DNA of 51,753 nt from Microseira wollei NIES-4236. Lineage in GTDB: Bacteria > Cyanobacteriota > Cyanobacteriia > Cyanobacteriales > Aerosakkonemataceae. The position numbers were made by a program, and so were the translations under genes. The stretch is from NCBI RefSeq assembly GCF_020521235.1, contig NZ_BLAY01000060.1:1-51753 (forward strand), given 5' to 3'. Shown here one piece after another: positions 29,926 to 38,140 of this stretch. The notes under the pieces are model-generated. The model did no database searches. It was not told the DNA's origin and worked only from the letters and a program-made list of their open reading frames with translations. Every line of letters starts with the position of its first letter. The stretch's first letter is position 1.

Positions 29926-31173
29926 ATGAAAAAACGTTGGATATGGATCTTGGCGATCGCAATAACAGCAATAATATTACTGACGCTGTTTGCGGCTCCG
30001 ACTACAGGTAATCGGACTACAAGCGGTTCGACTTACAGTCGCGCTCCCGATGGATACGGAGCTTGGTACGCCTTTATGGAAAAGCGGGGAACACCTGTAA
30101 AGCGATGGCAAAAACCCTTTGACCAGTTCCCCAACAGCAGATATCCCATGACATTATTGCGCGTCAACAGCGGTTTGGGAAGGGGATGGCCCTACAAGCA
30201 AGAACTCGATTGGATAGAGAAAGGCAATACTTTAGTAGTATTGGGCGTGGGAAGTCCAGTAACCGAAGCATCCTTTAGTACCTTACAAGAAAGTGCCGCA
30301 GGTAGGGTCAAAATTGAAACCAGGCGGCGGCAAAAACTGGGTAAAGAAGAAGAGCAAAGATTGAGCGATCGCTTTGGTGCGATCGTTTGGCAACAAAAGT
30401 TAGGAAAAGGACAAGTAATTTTTGCTACCACCCCTCACCTTGCCGCCAACGCCTATCAAGACGAAGCGGGTAACTTTGAATTTCTAGCCTCACTGGTAAC
30501 TGTAGCAGCAGGGGAGCAGGTGAGCAGAGGAGCAGAGGAGCAGAGGAGCAGAGGAGCAGAGGAGCAGGTGAGCAGAGGAGCAGAGGAGCAATTAGCAATT
30601 AGCAATTACCAATTAGCAATTAGCAATTACCAATCAGCAATTAGCAATTACCAATTACCAATCCAAAATCCTGTTTGGGTAGATGAATATATCCACGGCT
30701 ATAAAGATAAAGAAGTCATTGCTAAGGAAGACGGGAAAGACTGGGTAACTTACCTCGCCAACACACCCTTATTCCCCGCAATGGTGCAAGCAGGCGTTAT
30801 CCTTTTAGTGCTGGTGTTGGCAAAAAACCGGCGTTTGGGACCCCCCATTTCCGTTGCAGCACCGAGGGTTGATAATAGCGAAGCATACATTAAAGCTTTA
30901 GCCGGAGTCTTGCAAAAAGCCGAAAGCAGAGAATTCGTAATCGAGGTAATCGGGAAACAAGAACAACTACAATTACAACAAGCCTTGGGATTAGGGTCAG
31001 TCCTCCTCTCACCCCAAACGCTAGTAGCAGCTTGGGTACAACAAACAGGTCGTCCTGCCAGCGAACTAGAACAAGTTTTGCAACGGCAATCTAAAAAACG
31101 TCGAATTGGAGAACGAGACTTGCTAACCTGGTTAGAACAATGGCAAAAAATCCGTTTAATCGGTAATAGGTAA
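29926..31173 (+). CDS. DUF4350 domain protein with in-frame repeat expansion
   Basis: A 415-residue protein. An N-terminal membrane helix (IWILAIAITAIILLTLFAAP) is followed by a domain with SRAPDGYGAWYAFMEKRGTP and LVVLGVGSPVTEASF, typical of DUF4350, then a second helix near residues 284-304 (MVQAGVILLVLVLAKNRR). Between them, residues 194-244 are translated repeats: EQVSRGAEEQRSRGAEEQ and copies of AISNYQL, from GAGCAG-rich and AATTAGCA DNA repeats. The frame is kept throughout. DUF4350 proteins occur with MoxR and DUF4129; their function is unknown. The insert lies in a probably extracytoplasmic loop, which may explain why it is tolerated. Confidence 0.88.
   Translation: MKKRWIWILAIAITAIILLTLFAAPTTGNRTTSGSTYSRAPDGYGAWYAFMEKRGTPVKRWQKPFDQFPNSRYPMTLLRVNSGLGRGWPYKQELDWIEKGNTLVVLGVGSPVTEASFSTLQESAAGRVKIETRRRQKLGKEEEQRLSDRFGAIVWQQKLGKGQVIFATTPHLAANAYQDEAGNFEFLASLVTVAAGEQVSRGAEEQRSRGAEEQVSRGAEEQLAISNYQLAISNYQSAISNYQLPIQNPVWVDEYIHGYKDKEVIAKEDGKDWVTYLANTPLFPAMVQAGVILLVLVLAKNRRLGPPISVAAPRVDNSEAYIKALAGVLQKAESREFVIEVIGKQEQLQLQQALGLGSVLLSPQTLVAAWVQQTGRPASELEQVLQRQSKKRRIGERDLLTWLEQWQKIRLIGNR
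30511..30665. repeat. Repeat array translated within the DUF4350 gene
   Basis: First, units of GAGCAGAGGAGCAG and GAGCAGGTGAGCAG (30511-30590). Then AATTAGCAATTACC units (30589-30665), combining heptamers of the same family as the arrays at 37071 and 51401. All fit the reading frame. Confidence 0.85.
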
Positions 31174-31297
31174 TGGGTAATGGGTAATGGGTAATCTAAA
31201 ACCAATCACCAATTACCCATTAGCAATTAGCAAGCTTGCAAGCTTGCAATCACCAATCACCAATTACCAATTACCAATCACCAATCACCAATTACCA
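31170..31297. repeat. STRR-type heptamer array before the MoxR gene
   Basis: Plus-strand TAATGGG heptamers (31170-31196) are followed by AATTACC, AATCACC and AGCTTGC variants up to the MoxR ATG. The array fills the whole DUF4350-MoxR gap and would be translated if an upstream ATG (31187) were used, which I consider unlikely. Confidence 0.8.
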
Positions 31298-32251
31298 ATG
31301 ACCCATGACGCATTAACCGTATTAAATCGCCTCAGCCAAGCGCTCAACCGAGTTATCGTCGGTCAAGCTACCCTCGTACAGCAGATGCTGGTGGCAATCC
31401 TAGCTGGGGGACATGTAATTTTAGAAGGCGTACCGGGAACGGGAAAAACCCTGTTAGTCAAAGTGCTGGCAACCCTATTGCAATCAGAATATCGACGAAT
31501 TCAACTAACTCCGGATATTTTACCTGCCGATATCATCGGCATCAATATCTTTGATTTAAACACGCGCAAATTCACCTTAAAAAAAGGCCCCATATTTACC
31601 CAGATATTATTAGCAGATGAAATAAACCGGACACCGCCTAAAACCCAAGCAGCACTTTTAGAGGCAATGGAAGAACAGCAAGTCACCCTGGATGGGGAAA
31701 GCTTGCCCCTTCCCGAACTATTCTGGGTAATTGCCACCCAAAATCCCTTAGAATTTGAAGGCACATATCCCTTACCAGAAGCCCAATTAGACCGCTTCTT
31801 ATTCAAACTGATTGTCGATTATCCCGATGCGACAGCAGAAAAGCAAATGTTATTAAATCGTCAAGCTGGATTTCAATCCAGACGCCTAGACTTAGCCAGG
31901 TTAAAACCCGTAGCAACAGTCGAAGACATTTTAACAGCGCGTAGTGCGATCGCTGCCGTTCAAGTAGACGAAAAAATCCTGGATTACCTATTAGCATTAG
32001 TCCAACGCAGCCGCAAACATCCCGACCTAGCTTTAGGCGCATCTCCTCGTTCCGCAGTTGCTTGGTTACAAACCAGTAAAGCACAAGCATGGCTATCCGG
32101 AAGAGAATTTGTCACACCCGATGATATTAAAATAGTAGCTGCACCCCTGTTGCGCCATCGATTAATATTAAAGCCAGAAGCACAACTAGACGGATTGCAA
32201 ATAGAAGCCGTCATAGCTTCCTTACTCACCCAAATACCCGTACCAAGGTAA
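31298..32251 (+). CDS. MoxR-family AAA+ ATPase
   Basis: About 317 residues from the ATG at 31298; an upstream ATG would add only repeat-derived sequence. Walker A is EGVPGTGKTLLVK near residue 43, Walker B is ILLADEINRTPPKTQAALLE near 104 and sensor 1 is FWVIATQNPLEFEGTYPLPE near 140. The C-terminal lid has GASPRSAVAWLQTSKAQAWL. MoxR ATPases act as chaperones that mature or activate partner complexes, usually with a DUF58 or VWA protein. Both a DUF58 gene (33147) and DUF4129/DUF4350 genes flank it, the standard setting. Hexamer formation is known for the family. Confidence 0.95.
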   Translation: MTHDALTVLNRLSQALNRVIVGQATLVQQMLVAILAGGHVILEGVPGTGKTLLVKVLATLLQSEYRRIQLTPDILPADIIGINIFDLNTRKFTLKKGPIFTQILLADEINRTPPKTQAALLEAMEEQQVTLDGESLPLPELFWVIATQNPLEFEGTYPLPEAQLDRFLFKLIVDYPDATAEKQMLLNRQAGFQSRRLDLARLKPVATVEDILTARSAIAAVQVDEKILDYLLALVQRSRKHPDLALGASPRSAVAWLQTSKAQAWLSGREFVTPDDIKIVAAPLLRHRLILKPEAQLDGLQIEAVIASLLTQIPVPR

Positions 32252-32257
32252 ACAACC

Positions 32258-32620
32258 ATGCCCCAACTAATAGAAAAACCCACCCGCATCGAAGCAGCAG
32301 GAAACAAACCCAAACTAATCGACGAATATATCGGTAGAGTTAACAGCAAAACCGAAGCAGCTAGCATTGCCCACATGCGATCGCCTAGCGGATGGATAGA
32401 ACCAGGACAACGCCCCGAATTCGACGAATTCACCATAGTTCTTAAAGGAATGCTGCGAGTTGAATACGAAGGAGGCGTTCTAGAAATTCGCGCCGGACAA
32501 GCAGTAATTGCCAACAAAGGTGAATGGATTCGCTACAGCACCCCAGAGGCAGAAGGTGCAGAATACATAGCCATTTGTCTGCCAGCATTTTCACCCGAAA
32601 CCGTACATCGAGACGCTTAA
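32258..32620 (+). CDS. Cupin-domain protein
   Basis: A 120-residue single-domain cupin. The first motif region is GWIEPGQRPEFDEFTIVLKG (residues 45-64). The second is LEIRAGQAVIANKGEWIRYS near 75-94. The usual paired His ligands of motif 1 are not obvious, with Glu and Asp instead, so metal binding is uncertain. It starts 6 nt after the MoxR stop and is surely in the same operon. It overlaps the convergent hypothetical gene by 4 nt at its end. A binding or enzymatic role is unknown. Confidence 0.88.
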   Translation: MPQLIEKPTRIEAAGNKPKLIDEYIGRVNSKTEAASIAHMRSPSGWIEPGQRPEFDEFTIVLKGMLRVEYEGGVLEIRAGQAVIANKGEWIRYSTPEAEGAEYIAICLPAFSPETVHRDA

Positions 32621-32937
32621 AACTGGCGACAATTACCCTCACAATTACGCTCGCTGCGAATACAACCATAAAGCGCATATCTCTGACCATGTTTCCTCAC
32701 AGTAGGCCAAGCCAATAATTGTAGAGGTATCCCCGTCAACTTCCAAAACAATCGACCCGCAGAGTGTAAAAAATCCCAAAATTCCGACAAACTAGGAGAC
32801 TCAAAAAACTCGATAAATTCATTCTTAAAAGCTTCCCATTGAGAAACAACAGTAGGCGCGTGACAGCGAGCATAAATTGCCATACCAGCACGATAATTTT
32901 GCAGAATTTCCCTAATAGACATATCCCTAACCTTCAA
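32617..32937 (-). CDS. Conserved-looking hypothetical protein
   Basis: A 106-residue protein I cannot assign. It is aromatic and helical: SIREILQNYRAGMAIYARCH, FKNEFIEFFESPSLSEFWDF, then GRLFWKLTGIPLQLLAWPTV, which may be an amphipathic or weakly membrane-binding helix. Three Cys lie near the C terminus (YGCIRSERNCEGNC). MSIREIL at residue 6 is an alternative start. It runs against the MoxR-DUF58 block, between the cupin and DUF58 genes, so it interrupts that operon and forces the DUF58 gene to have its own promoter or to be read through. Confidence 0.65.
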   Translation of the reverse strand: MKVRDMSIREILQNYRAGMAIYARCHAPTVVSQWEAFKNEFIEFFESPSLSEFWDFLHSAGRLFWKLTGIPLQLLAWPTVRKHGQRYALYGCIRSERNCEGNCRQF

Positions 32938-32995
32938 TCCAAATTTAAATATGAATTACGCAAATATCACACCAAGCGTATTATTTTTGAGGCTC

Positions 32996-33039
32996 GTAGT
33001 AGCGCTAAAGCGCCAGATCTGGCGCTTTAGCGCTACTAC
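32996..33039. repeat. 44-bp perfect palindrome
   Basis: 22-bp arms, no mismatch and no loop, centred on AGATCT at 33017/33018, with arm GTAGTAGCGCTAAAGCGCCA. It lies 108 bp upstream of the DUF58 start codon. It resembles other dispersed cyanobacterial palindromes rather than a protein-binding operator. Confidence 0.95.
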
Positions 33040-33146
33040 AAACCCAATTAAATGTGCCAGTTACGTAAGTCCTGTTAGACCGAAAAACGAACAAACCCTA
33101 CCTAACTCTTACCTTCGCGTCCTTCGCGTCTTTGCGGTTCAACAAA

Positions 33147-34487
33147 ATGATTCCTTCAGCACGAGTTTATTTATTATTAGTCTTAGGATTAGCGATCGCA
33201 CCAATCCTAGCCGCCCTATCCACCATCAGCATCGGTATCACCAGCACCCTCATCTTCGATGGTATCGTTCTGGGACTAATGATAATTGATGGAATGCGAT
33301 CGCGCCCCCACCGAGTCCAAATCGCCCGACATCCCCTCACCCGACTCTCCATCGCAAGGGAAAACCCCATTACCCTATCCGTAACATCATCAAATCGCCC
33401 AGCTATAATTACCATCCGCGACTACTACCCCGCCGATTTTTGGGTATCCAATCCCCTACTACAAACATCCCTTCCTGTCAATACCACCAAAGAATTAACT
33501 TACACCGCCAGTCCCCTCCAGCGGGGCGAATTTGCTTGGGGAGATATTCAAGTACGCCAGCTAGGCGCGTGGGGATTAGCCTGGGATGATTGGAAAATAG
33601 CCGCAACTACCAAAGTCGCAGTATATCCAGACTTAATCGGACTCAAACAACTATCGATTCGCCTCACATTACAAAACACCGGCACAATGCGCCAAGCGCG
33701 ACGCATGGGCGTGGGTACGGAATTTGCCGAATTGCGGGAATATCGTACAGGAGACGACCCGCGTTTTATCGATTGGAAAGCCTCTGCCCGCCGTTTCGGA
33801 GCAACGCCTTCCACATCCTTACAAGTGCGCGTCCTAGAACCGGAACAAGAGCAAACCTTGATTATTTTATTGGATCGAGGGCGCTTGATGACGGCACGGG
33901 TACAGGGGCTAAAGCGATTTGATTGGGGTTTGAATGCTACGTTATCCCTAGCGCTAGCGGGATTAAACCGAGGAGATAGAGTAGGCGTAGGAGTATTTGA
34001 CCGGGAAGTGAGTACCTGGATTGCGCCCGAACGCGGTCAGCAGCAACTTTCCAAGTTAATCGAACGCCTGACCCCGATTCAACCAGTCTTGCTAGAACCA
34101 GATTATGTCGGTGCGGTGACCAAATTGGTCAATCAACAAACAAGGCGGGCTTTAGTGGTTTTAATGACGGATTTAGTCGATATTACCGCCTCTGCCGAAC
34201 TTCTCGCCGCTTTGGGACGACTTACGCCCCGCTATCTCCCATTTTGCGTCACGTTGCGCGATCCGCAAGTTGATAAACTAGCCCATATTCCTGTCGATGT
34301 TGAGGGGAAAGAAGCTAGCGCCAGAGCTTACACCCGCGCCGTCGCCTTAGATTTATTATCCCAACGTCAAATTGCTTTTGCCCAATTGAAACAAAAAGGA
34401 GTGCTAGTTTTAGATGCACCCGCGAATCAAATTAGCGAGCAATTAGTTGACCGATATCTGCAAATAAAAGCGAAAAACCAAATTTGA
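33147..34487 (+). CDS. DUF58 domain protein
   Basis: About 446 residues from ATG 33147 (MIPSARVYLLLVLGLA); an upstream alternative adds five. Two N-terminal membrane helices (YLLLVLGLAIAPILAALSTI, ITSTLIFDGIVLGLMIID) precede a beta-rich region. The DUF58 signature is RRMGVGTEFAELREYRTGDD with PRFIDWKASAR near residue 190. A von Willebrand-like alpha/beta domain follows (TLIILLDRGRLM, GDRVGVGVFD, RALVVLMTDLVD). DUF58 proteins are standard MoxR partners. The stop is followed within 6 bp by a tnpB remnant, so the original downstream neighbour has been displaced. Confidence 0.93.
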   Translation: MIPSARVYLLLVLGLAIAPILAALSTISIGITSTLIFDGIVLGLMIIDGMRSRPHRVQIARHPLTRLSIARENPITLSVTSSNRPAIITIRDYYPADFWVSNPLLQTSLPVNTTKELTYTASPLQRGEFAWGDIQVRQLGAWGLAWDDWKIAATTKVAVYPDLIGLKQLSIRLTLQNTGTMRQARRMGVGTEFAELREYRTGDDPRFIDWKASARRFGATPSTSLQVRVLEPEQEQTLIILLDRGRLMTARVQGLKRFDWGLNATLSLALAGLNRGDRVGVGVFDREVSTWIAPERGQQQLSKLIERLTPIQPVLLEPDYVGAVTKLVNQQTRRALVVLMTDLVDITASAELLAALGRLTPRYLPFCVTLRDPQVDKLAHIPVDVEGKEASARAYTRAVALDLLSQRQIAFAQLKQKGVLVLDAPANQISEQLVDRYLQIKAKNQI

Positions 34488-34492
34488 AAAGG

Positions 34493-34779
34493 GGAACATC
34501 TCAAACTTGTCCAAAATGTGCAGCGCATACAGGCAAAAAAGAATTGTCCGAGCGAACTCATAAGTGTAGTGGATGTGGTTATGAGACTCCGAAGTGACCA
34601 TGCATCGGCTGAAGTCATTCGGTTGCGGGGTTTAAAACAGTTAGTAGCCAGGGACTGTGGCGAATCGAAAGAGCCTGTTGCAGTCGGTCTGCCGGGGGCT
34701 GCTTGTAGTCAGTCTAGGTCAGAGGCGAAACCTTCTTCCCGTAAGGGCGGAAGAAAAACCAGGAATGCCAGTTCGTGAG
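34493..34779 (+). pseudogene. tnpB C-terminal relic
   Basis: Starting just after the DUF58 stop, one frame reads GTSQTCPKCAAHTGKKELSE and then HKCSGCGYETP, the four-Cys zinc ribbon at the end of TnpB. A stop follows at about 34598, and the next frame continues DHASAEVIRLRGLKQL to a stop at 34779, the usual sequence after the ribbon. A frameshift near 34597 therefore splits it. Everything upstream of the ribbon, including RuvC-I and RuvC-II, is gone. Orientation is the same as isrB. Confidence 0.85.
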
Positions 34780-34793
34780 GATTGGAGAGCTTA

Positions 34794-34830
34794 CACTTAC
34801 CCGTAAGGGAAGTGTGGGAGGATGTCACGA
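34794..34830 (+). mobile_element. Right-end hairpin of the decayed tnpB element
   Basis: CACTT-A-CCC (34794-34802) pairs with GGG-AAGTG (34807-34814), then GTGGGAGGATGTCA. Subterminal hairpins of this kind at the 3' end of tnpB mark the IS200/IS605 or IS607 right end and the scaffold of its guide RNA. It sits where expected after the relic. Confidence 0.6.
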
Positions 34831-35071
34831 ATGGAACTTAATTTCCCTGTCGAAGTTTCACCTTCTCCGCTCGCTCAGAGACGGAGATTGGGTAGACAAA
34901 TACCTGATTAATTGGTGAATAGCTCGTGAGCCTAACCCTGATACAGACTTCCAGATACTTCCCCAGTCTGGATTATCTCTAAACCGTTTTGTCGCGGTGT
35001 TGCTTAAAGGCAAGCCATTTTGGGTTAGGTGAGCAAGGGGACTAACAACTTTACTCGAAGGATTATCTCTG
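34831..35071 (+). ncRNA. Predicted omega-RNA locus of IsrB
   Basis: Non-coding DNA directly upstream of isrB with several perfect stems. TCTCCG (34864-34869) pairs with CGGAGA (34882-34887). CAGACT (34944-34949) pairs with AGTCTG (34965-34970). A long-range 8-bp stem joins CCTAACCC (34931-34938) to GGGTTAGG (35022-35029), enclosing the previous hairpin. Known IsrB omega-RNAs are about 300 nt, are encoded upstream and carry a 5' guide. The guide would lie toward 34820-34850, at or within the tnpB right end. Boundaries are not determinable by reading. Confidence 0.7.
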
Positions 35072-36217
35072 ATGCGAGTACCAGTACAAAACCCAGACAA
35101 TTCACCAGCGATGCCTACCTTACCTAGTCGTGCTAGACGCTGGGTAAAAGAGGGTAAAGCAACAGAGCATTGGTCAGACTTAGGTATTTACTATGTTCGA
35201 TTAGTTGCTGAACCATCGGGACGGAAAAAACAGCCCATTGCTGTTGGGATTGATTCTGGCAAGCTGTTTACTGGCGTTGGTGTTCAATCATCCAAATTCA
35301 CCCTGTGGATGGCTCACCTGCAACTACCATTCAAGACGGTTAAAGAACGAATGTCCCAACGAGCAATGATGCGACGTGGACGTAGAGGACGGCGAATTAA
35401 TCGCAAGCTACCTTATAGTAAACGCGCTCATCGTCAAACTAGATTTGATAATCGTCGTCAAAATAAACTTCCTCCTAGTATCCGGGCTAACCGCCAACTA
35501 GAGTTGAGAGTTGTCAAGGAATTAGCTGCTATTTACCCTGTCACCGATATTGCTTACGAAATTGTTAAAGCCAGAGGGGACAAAGGTTTTAGTCCCGTTA
35601 TGGTAGGTCAATTGTGGCAACTGGAAAACTTGAAAGTATACGGAAAGGTGCATCAAGTCGAGGGTTGGAAAACTGCAAATATTCGCACGCAATTAAGACT
35701 GGTAAAACAAAAACACGCCAAAGGTGATGCGATACCTGCGACCCATGCAGTAGATGGTGTGGCGCTAGCTTGCAGTAGTTTTATCCATTACAGCATCATC
35801 AACCAATACACGATGGGATGGAAAGGAGAGGTAGCCGTTACGCCAGCCATTTTTGCGGTAATCCGACGCCCGCCTATATCGCGCCGTCAGCTACACCTCA
35901 TGATTCCATCCAAGGGTGGAGTGAGAAGAAAGTATGGCGGTACTGTTACCCGACATGGCTTTAGGAAAGGCGATTTAGCGATCGCAACCCAAGGCAAAAA
36001 GACTTGTTGCGGCTGGGTTAGCGGCGACACGGAAAAACAAGTTTCTGTCTCTGACTCTAACTGGAAACGGTTAGGCCAGTTCAGTAAAAACAAGGTTCAG
36101 TTGATCCGACGCTCAACTGGATTAATTGTGACTGCTCTTATTACCGCCGCGTCGTGTTCCGACCTGGTCGCGCATACACACGGTTTCCACACTTTCCGAG
36201 GATTTTTAGATGACTGA
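35072..36217 (+). CDS. isrB: IsrB, HNH-less RuvC OMEGA nickase
   Basis: A 381-residue protein of the IscB superfamily lacking HNH. The N-terminal domain is MPTLPSRARRWVKEGKATEH (residues 14-33). RuvC-I has D61 (PIAVGIDSGKLFTGVGV). The arginine-rich bridge helix MRRGRRGRRINRKLPYSKRA (100-119) runs directly into RuvC-II E163 (DIAYEIVKARGDKG), with no zinc-Cys HNH insert between RuvC-II and RuvC-III. RuvC-III has H225 and D228 (PATHAVDGVALACS). The C-terminal part resembles the IscB TAM-interaction region. IsrB nicks the non-target strand under omega-RNA guidance. All RuvC residues are intact. Its last 8 nt overlap the start of the next gene. Confidence 0.92.
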   Translation: MRVPVQNPDNSPAMPTLPSRARRWVKEGKATEHWSDLGIYYVRLVAEPSGRKKQPIAVGIDSGKLFTGVGVQSSKFTLWMAHLQLPFKTVKERMSQRAMMRRGRRGRRINRKLPYSKRAHRQTRFDNRRQNKLPPSIRANRQLELRVVKELAAIYPVTDIAYEIVKARGDKGFSPVMVGQLWQLENLKVYGKVHQVEGWKTANIRTQLRLVKQKHAKGDAIPATHAVDGVALACSSFIHYSIINQYTMGWKGEVAVTPAIFAVIRRPPISRRQLHLMIPSKGGVRRKYGGTVTRHGFRKGDLAIATQGKKTCCGWVSGDTEKQVSVSDSNWKRLGQFSKNKVQLIRRSTGLIVTALITAASCSDLVAHTHGFHTFRGFLDD

Positions 36218-37028
36218 GACAGTACCGCAAATCGATCTTCCTCCTAGTTTTCCAGACCATACCCAACTCCCAGAGTCGGATGGCAGGTTTGTGAAAAATT
36301 TTCAGGAACATCCCCAAAGCATTATTTTGACCGACTCAATTGGCCCTGTTTTGCAGCGACTGCGACCAGATGGACAATATTGTATCGGACAAGACAGCGG
36401 CATTTACTGGCGAGAAACCGACCCACCAGAGAAAGGTGCTGAAGCTCCAGATTGGTTTTGCGTCCTGGGCGTACCTCCCGACCTCGATGGTGTCGTTCGT
36501 CGTTCCTACGTGCTGTGGCGAGAGTTTATTACCCCAACTATTGCGCTAGAATTTGCTTCTGGTGATAGCAGTGAAGAAAAAGATACAACACCATTACGTA
36601 TTTTTACTAGCGGATAGGTGCAAAAACCCGGAAAATTTTGGGTGTATGAAACGATTATGCGAATTCCTTTTTACGGCATATTCCAAGTCAACAACGGCAG
36701 TTTGGAAATGTACCACCTAATCGAAGCAAATTATCAAAAAATGACTCCAAACGAACGTGGTCACTATCCGATTACGCCCTTGGAGGTAGAATTAGGAGTT
36801 TGGCAGGGAACTTATCAAAACCAGACGCGACTTTGGTTACGCTGGTGGGATATGCAAGGCAATTTACTCTTAATTGGTGATGAACGCGCCGCCGCCGCCG
36901 AACAAAAAGCGATCGCCGCCGAACAAAAAGCGATCGCCGCCGAAGAGAAAGCAGCACAAGAGCGTCAGTTGCGGGAAGAATTATTAGCTCAATTGAGATC
37001 GAGGGGCATCGATCCTGATACGCTGTAA
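36210..37028 (+). pseudogene. Uma2-family gene split by an in-frame TAG
   Basis: The first frame (36210-36617, 135 residues) reads APDWFCVLGVPPDLDGVVRR and TIALEFASGDSSEEKDTTPL, the Uma2 core, and ends at TAG 36615-36617. The same frame then goes on GTG-led with KPGKFWVYETIMRIPFYGIF and SLEMYHLIEANYQ, which is the normal Uma2 continuation, to a stop at 37026-37028. Restored length is 272 residues, ending in the family's usual alanine/glutamate coiled coil and RSRGIDPDTL. The coiled coil contains a 21-bp tandem repeat GCGATCGCCGCCGAACAAAAA-type (36899-36940) built around HIP1. Its ATG lies inside the isrB stop (ATGACTGA). Both halves might be translated, but function is doubtful. Confidence 0.85.
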
Positions 37029-37110
37029 TGGCTAATGGCTAATGGCTAATGGAACGAAAAATGCTCGATTAGCAATTAGCAATTAGCAATTAGCAATTAG
37101 CAATTAACCA
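37027..37110. repeat. STRR heptamer arrays TAATGGC and TTAGCAA
   Basis: TAATGGC occurs three to four times from 37027, then after 20 bp about five copies of TTAGCAA (37071-37106). They fill the gap between the Uma2 pseudogene and the convergent SpoIIM-like gene and overlap its last codons. Confidence 0.9.
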
Positions 37111-38066
37111 TTAGCCACTTTCTTGCGACTGCAATACCTCACCAAAAGAGTAAACAATACTATACCTACAAGATACTTTAAAGGTTCTGGAACTAAGGGA
37201 TTGGGCGAGAAAAAGCCTTCAATCGTCCCCGCAATCATCAGCATCGGTACGATGGCAAATACCAGTTGAACTGCCAGAGAACCGTAAACTAGCAGCGCAT
37301 CGACGCGGCGATATTGACCGGGAAATAAAATCGCTCTGGCAATTAAAAAACCCGCACCTCCTGCAAAAAATATCGCGGGTAATTCCAAAGAACCGTGAGG
37401 AAATACAAATGCCCAAAACGGATAGGCGAGATTATTTTGACCGACGAGGGTAGCAACTGCACCAATTAAAAGTCCGTTGAATACAAGCAAAAATGCCGTG
37501 TATACTCCGGCGGTAATTCCACCGGCAACTGCCCCAAATGATACTCTCAGGTTATTAATAGTAATATCGCTGGATGCTAAAGGTTCAATTCCGACAATTC
37601 GTCCCATCCACAACTTACCCTCATCGCGCACCATTCGGCTCAAATGTTCCGGTACGATTAGGGATAGGAACGCGGGATCTTGCCACGCATACCACCAAGC
37701 GACAAGGCATCCTAGCAGGAATAAAACCGTTGCAGCGGCAATATATCCCCAGGTTTGCTGCACGACTGCGGGTAGTCCCCAGCGGTAAAACTCAACTACG
37801 CCTTGCCATTCTTGGCGTCGGGAACCTTGGTAAATTTGGTTATAGCCGCGAGATGTGAGGATTTGCAGGTCTTGCACTAAGGTGTTGCCGACTTGCTGGG
37901 TGCGCGCGCGAGCTAAGTCTGCCGAAACGGAACGGTATAAGCTAGCTAGTTCTTTGATTTCATTTGCTTGTAAAGATTTAAGTCCTTTTTTTTCAACTTG
38001 CTTTAAAAGTGCATCCAGACGCTTCCAATCGGGTTCCCGCCGTGCAATCCAACGTTGAATATTCAT
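37104..38066 (-). CDS. Stage II sporulation protein M (SpoIIM/DUF95) family membrane protein
   Basis: A 320-residue protein. A helical cytosolic N terminus (MNIQRWIARREPDWKRLDAL) precedes at least five membrane helices: IAAATVLFLLGCLVAWWYAW, GAVAGGITAGVYTAFLLVFN, LLIGAVATLVGQ, LAVQLVFAIVPMLMIAGTIE and YLVGIVLFTLLVRYC. The FPHGSLELPAIFFAGGAGF block is the strongest SpoIIM-family signature. In sporulating bacteria SpoIIM helps engulfment, but non-sporulating homologues sit next to RDD and MoxR/DUF58 genes, as here, with unknown function. It is divergent from the DUF975-like and RDD genes. Confidence 0.92.
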   Translation of the reverse strand: MNIQRWIARREPDWKRLDALLKQVEKKGLKSLQANEIKELASLYRSVSADLARARTQQVGNTLVQDLQILTSRGYNQIYQGSRRQEWQGVVEFYRWGLPAVVQQTWGYIAAATVLFLLGCLVAWWYAWQDPAFLSLIVPEHLSRMVRDEGKLWMGRIVGIEPLASSDITINNLRVSFGAVAGGITAGVYTAFLLVFNGLLIGAVATLVGQNNLAYPFWAFVFPHGSLELPAIFFAGGAGFLIARAILFPGQYRRVDALLVYGSLAVQLVFAIVPMLMIAGTIEGFFSPNPLVPEPLKYLVGIVLFTLLVRYCSRKKVANG

Positions 38067-38140
38067 AAAATTTTCTGCCGACTATGTCCAGAGTAACTTA
38101 AGATCGCCTCAAACCGAATGTTGTTGCAGGAGTACAAGCA

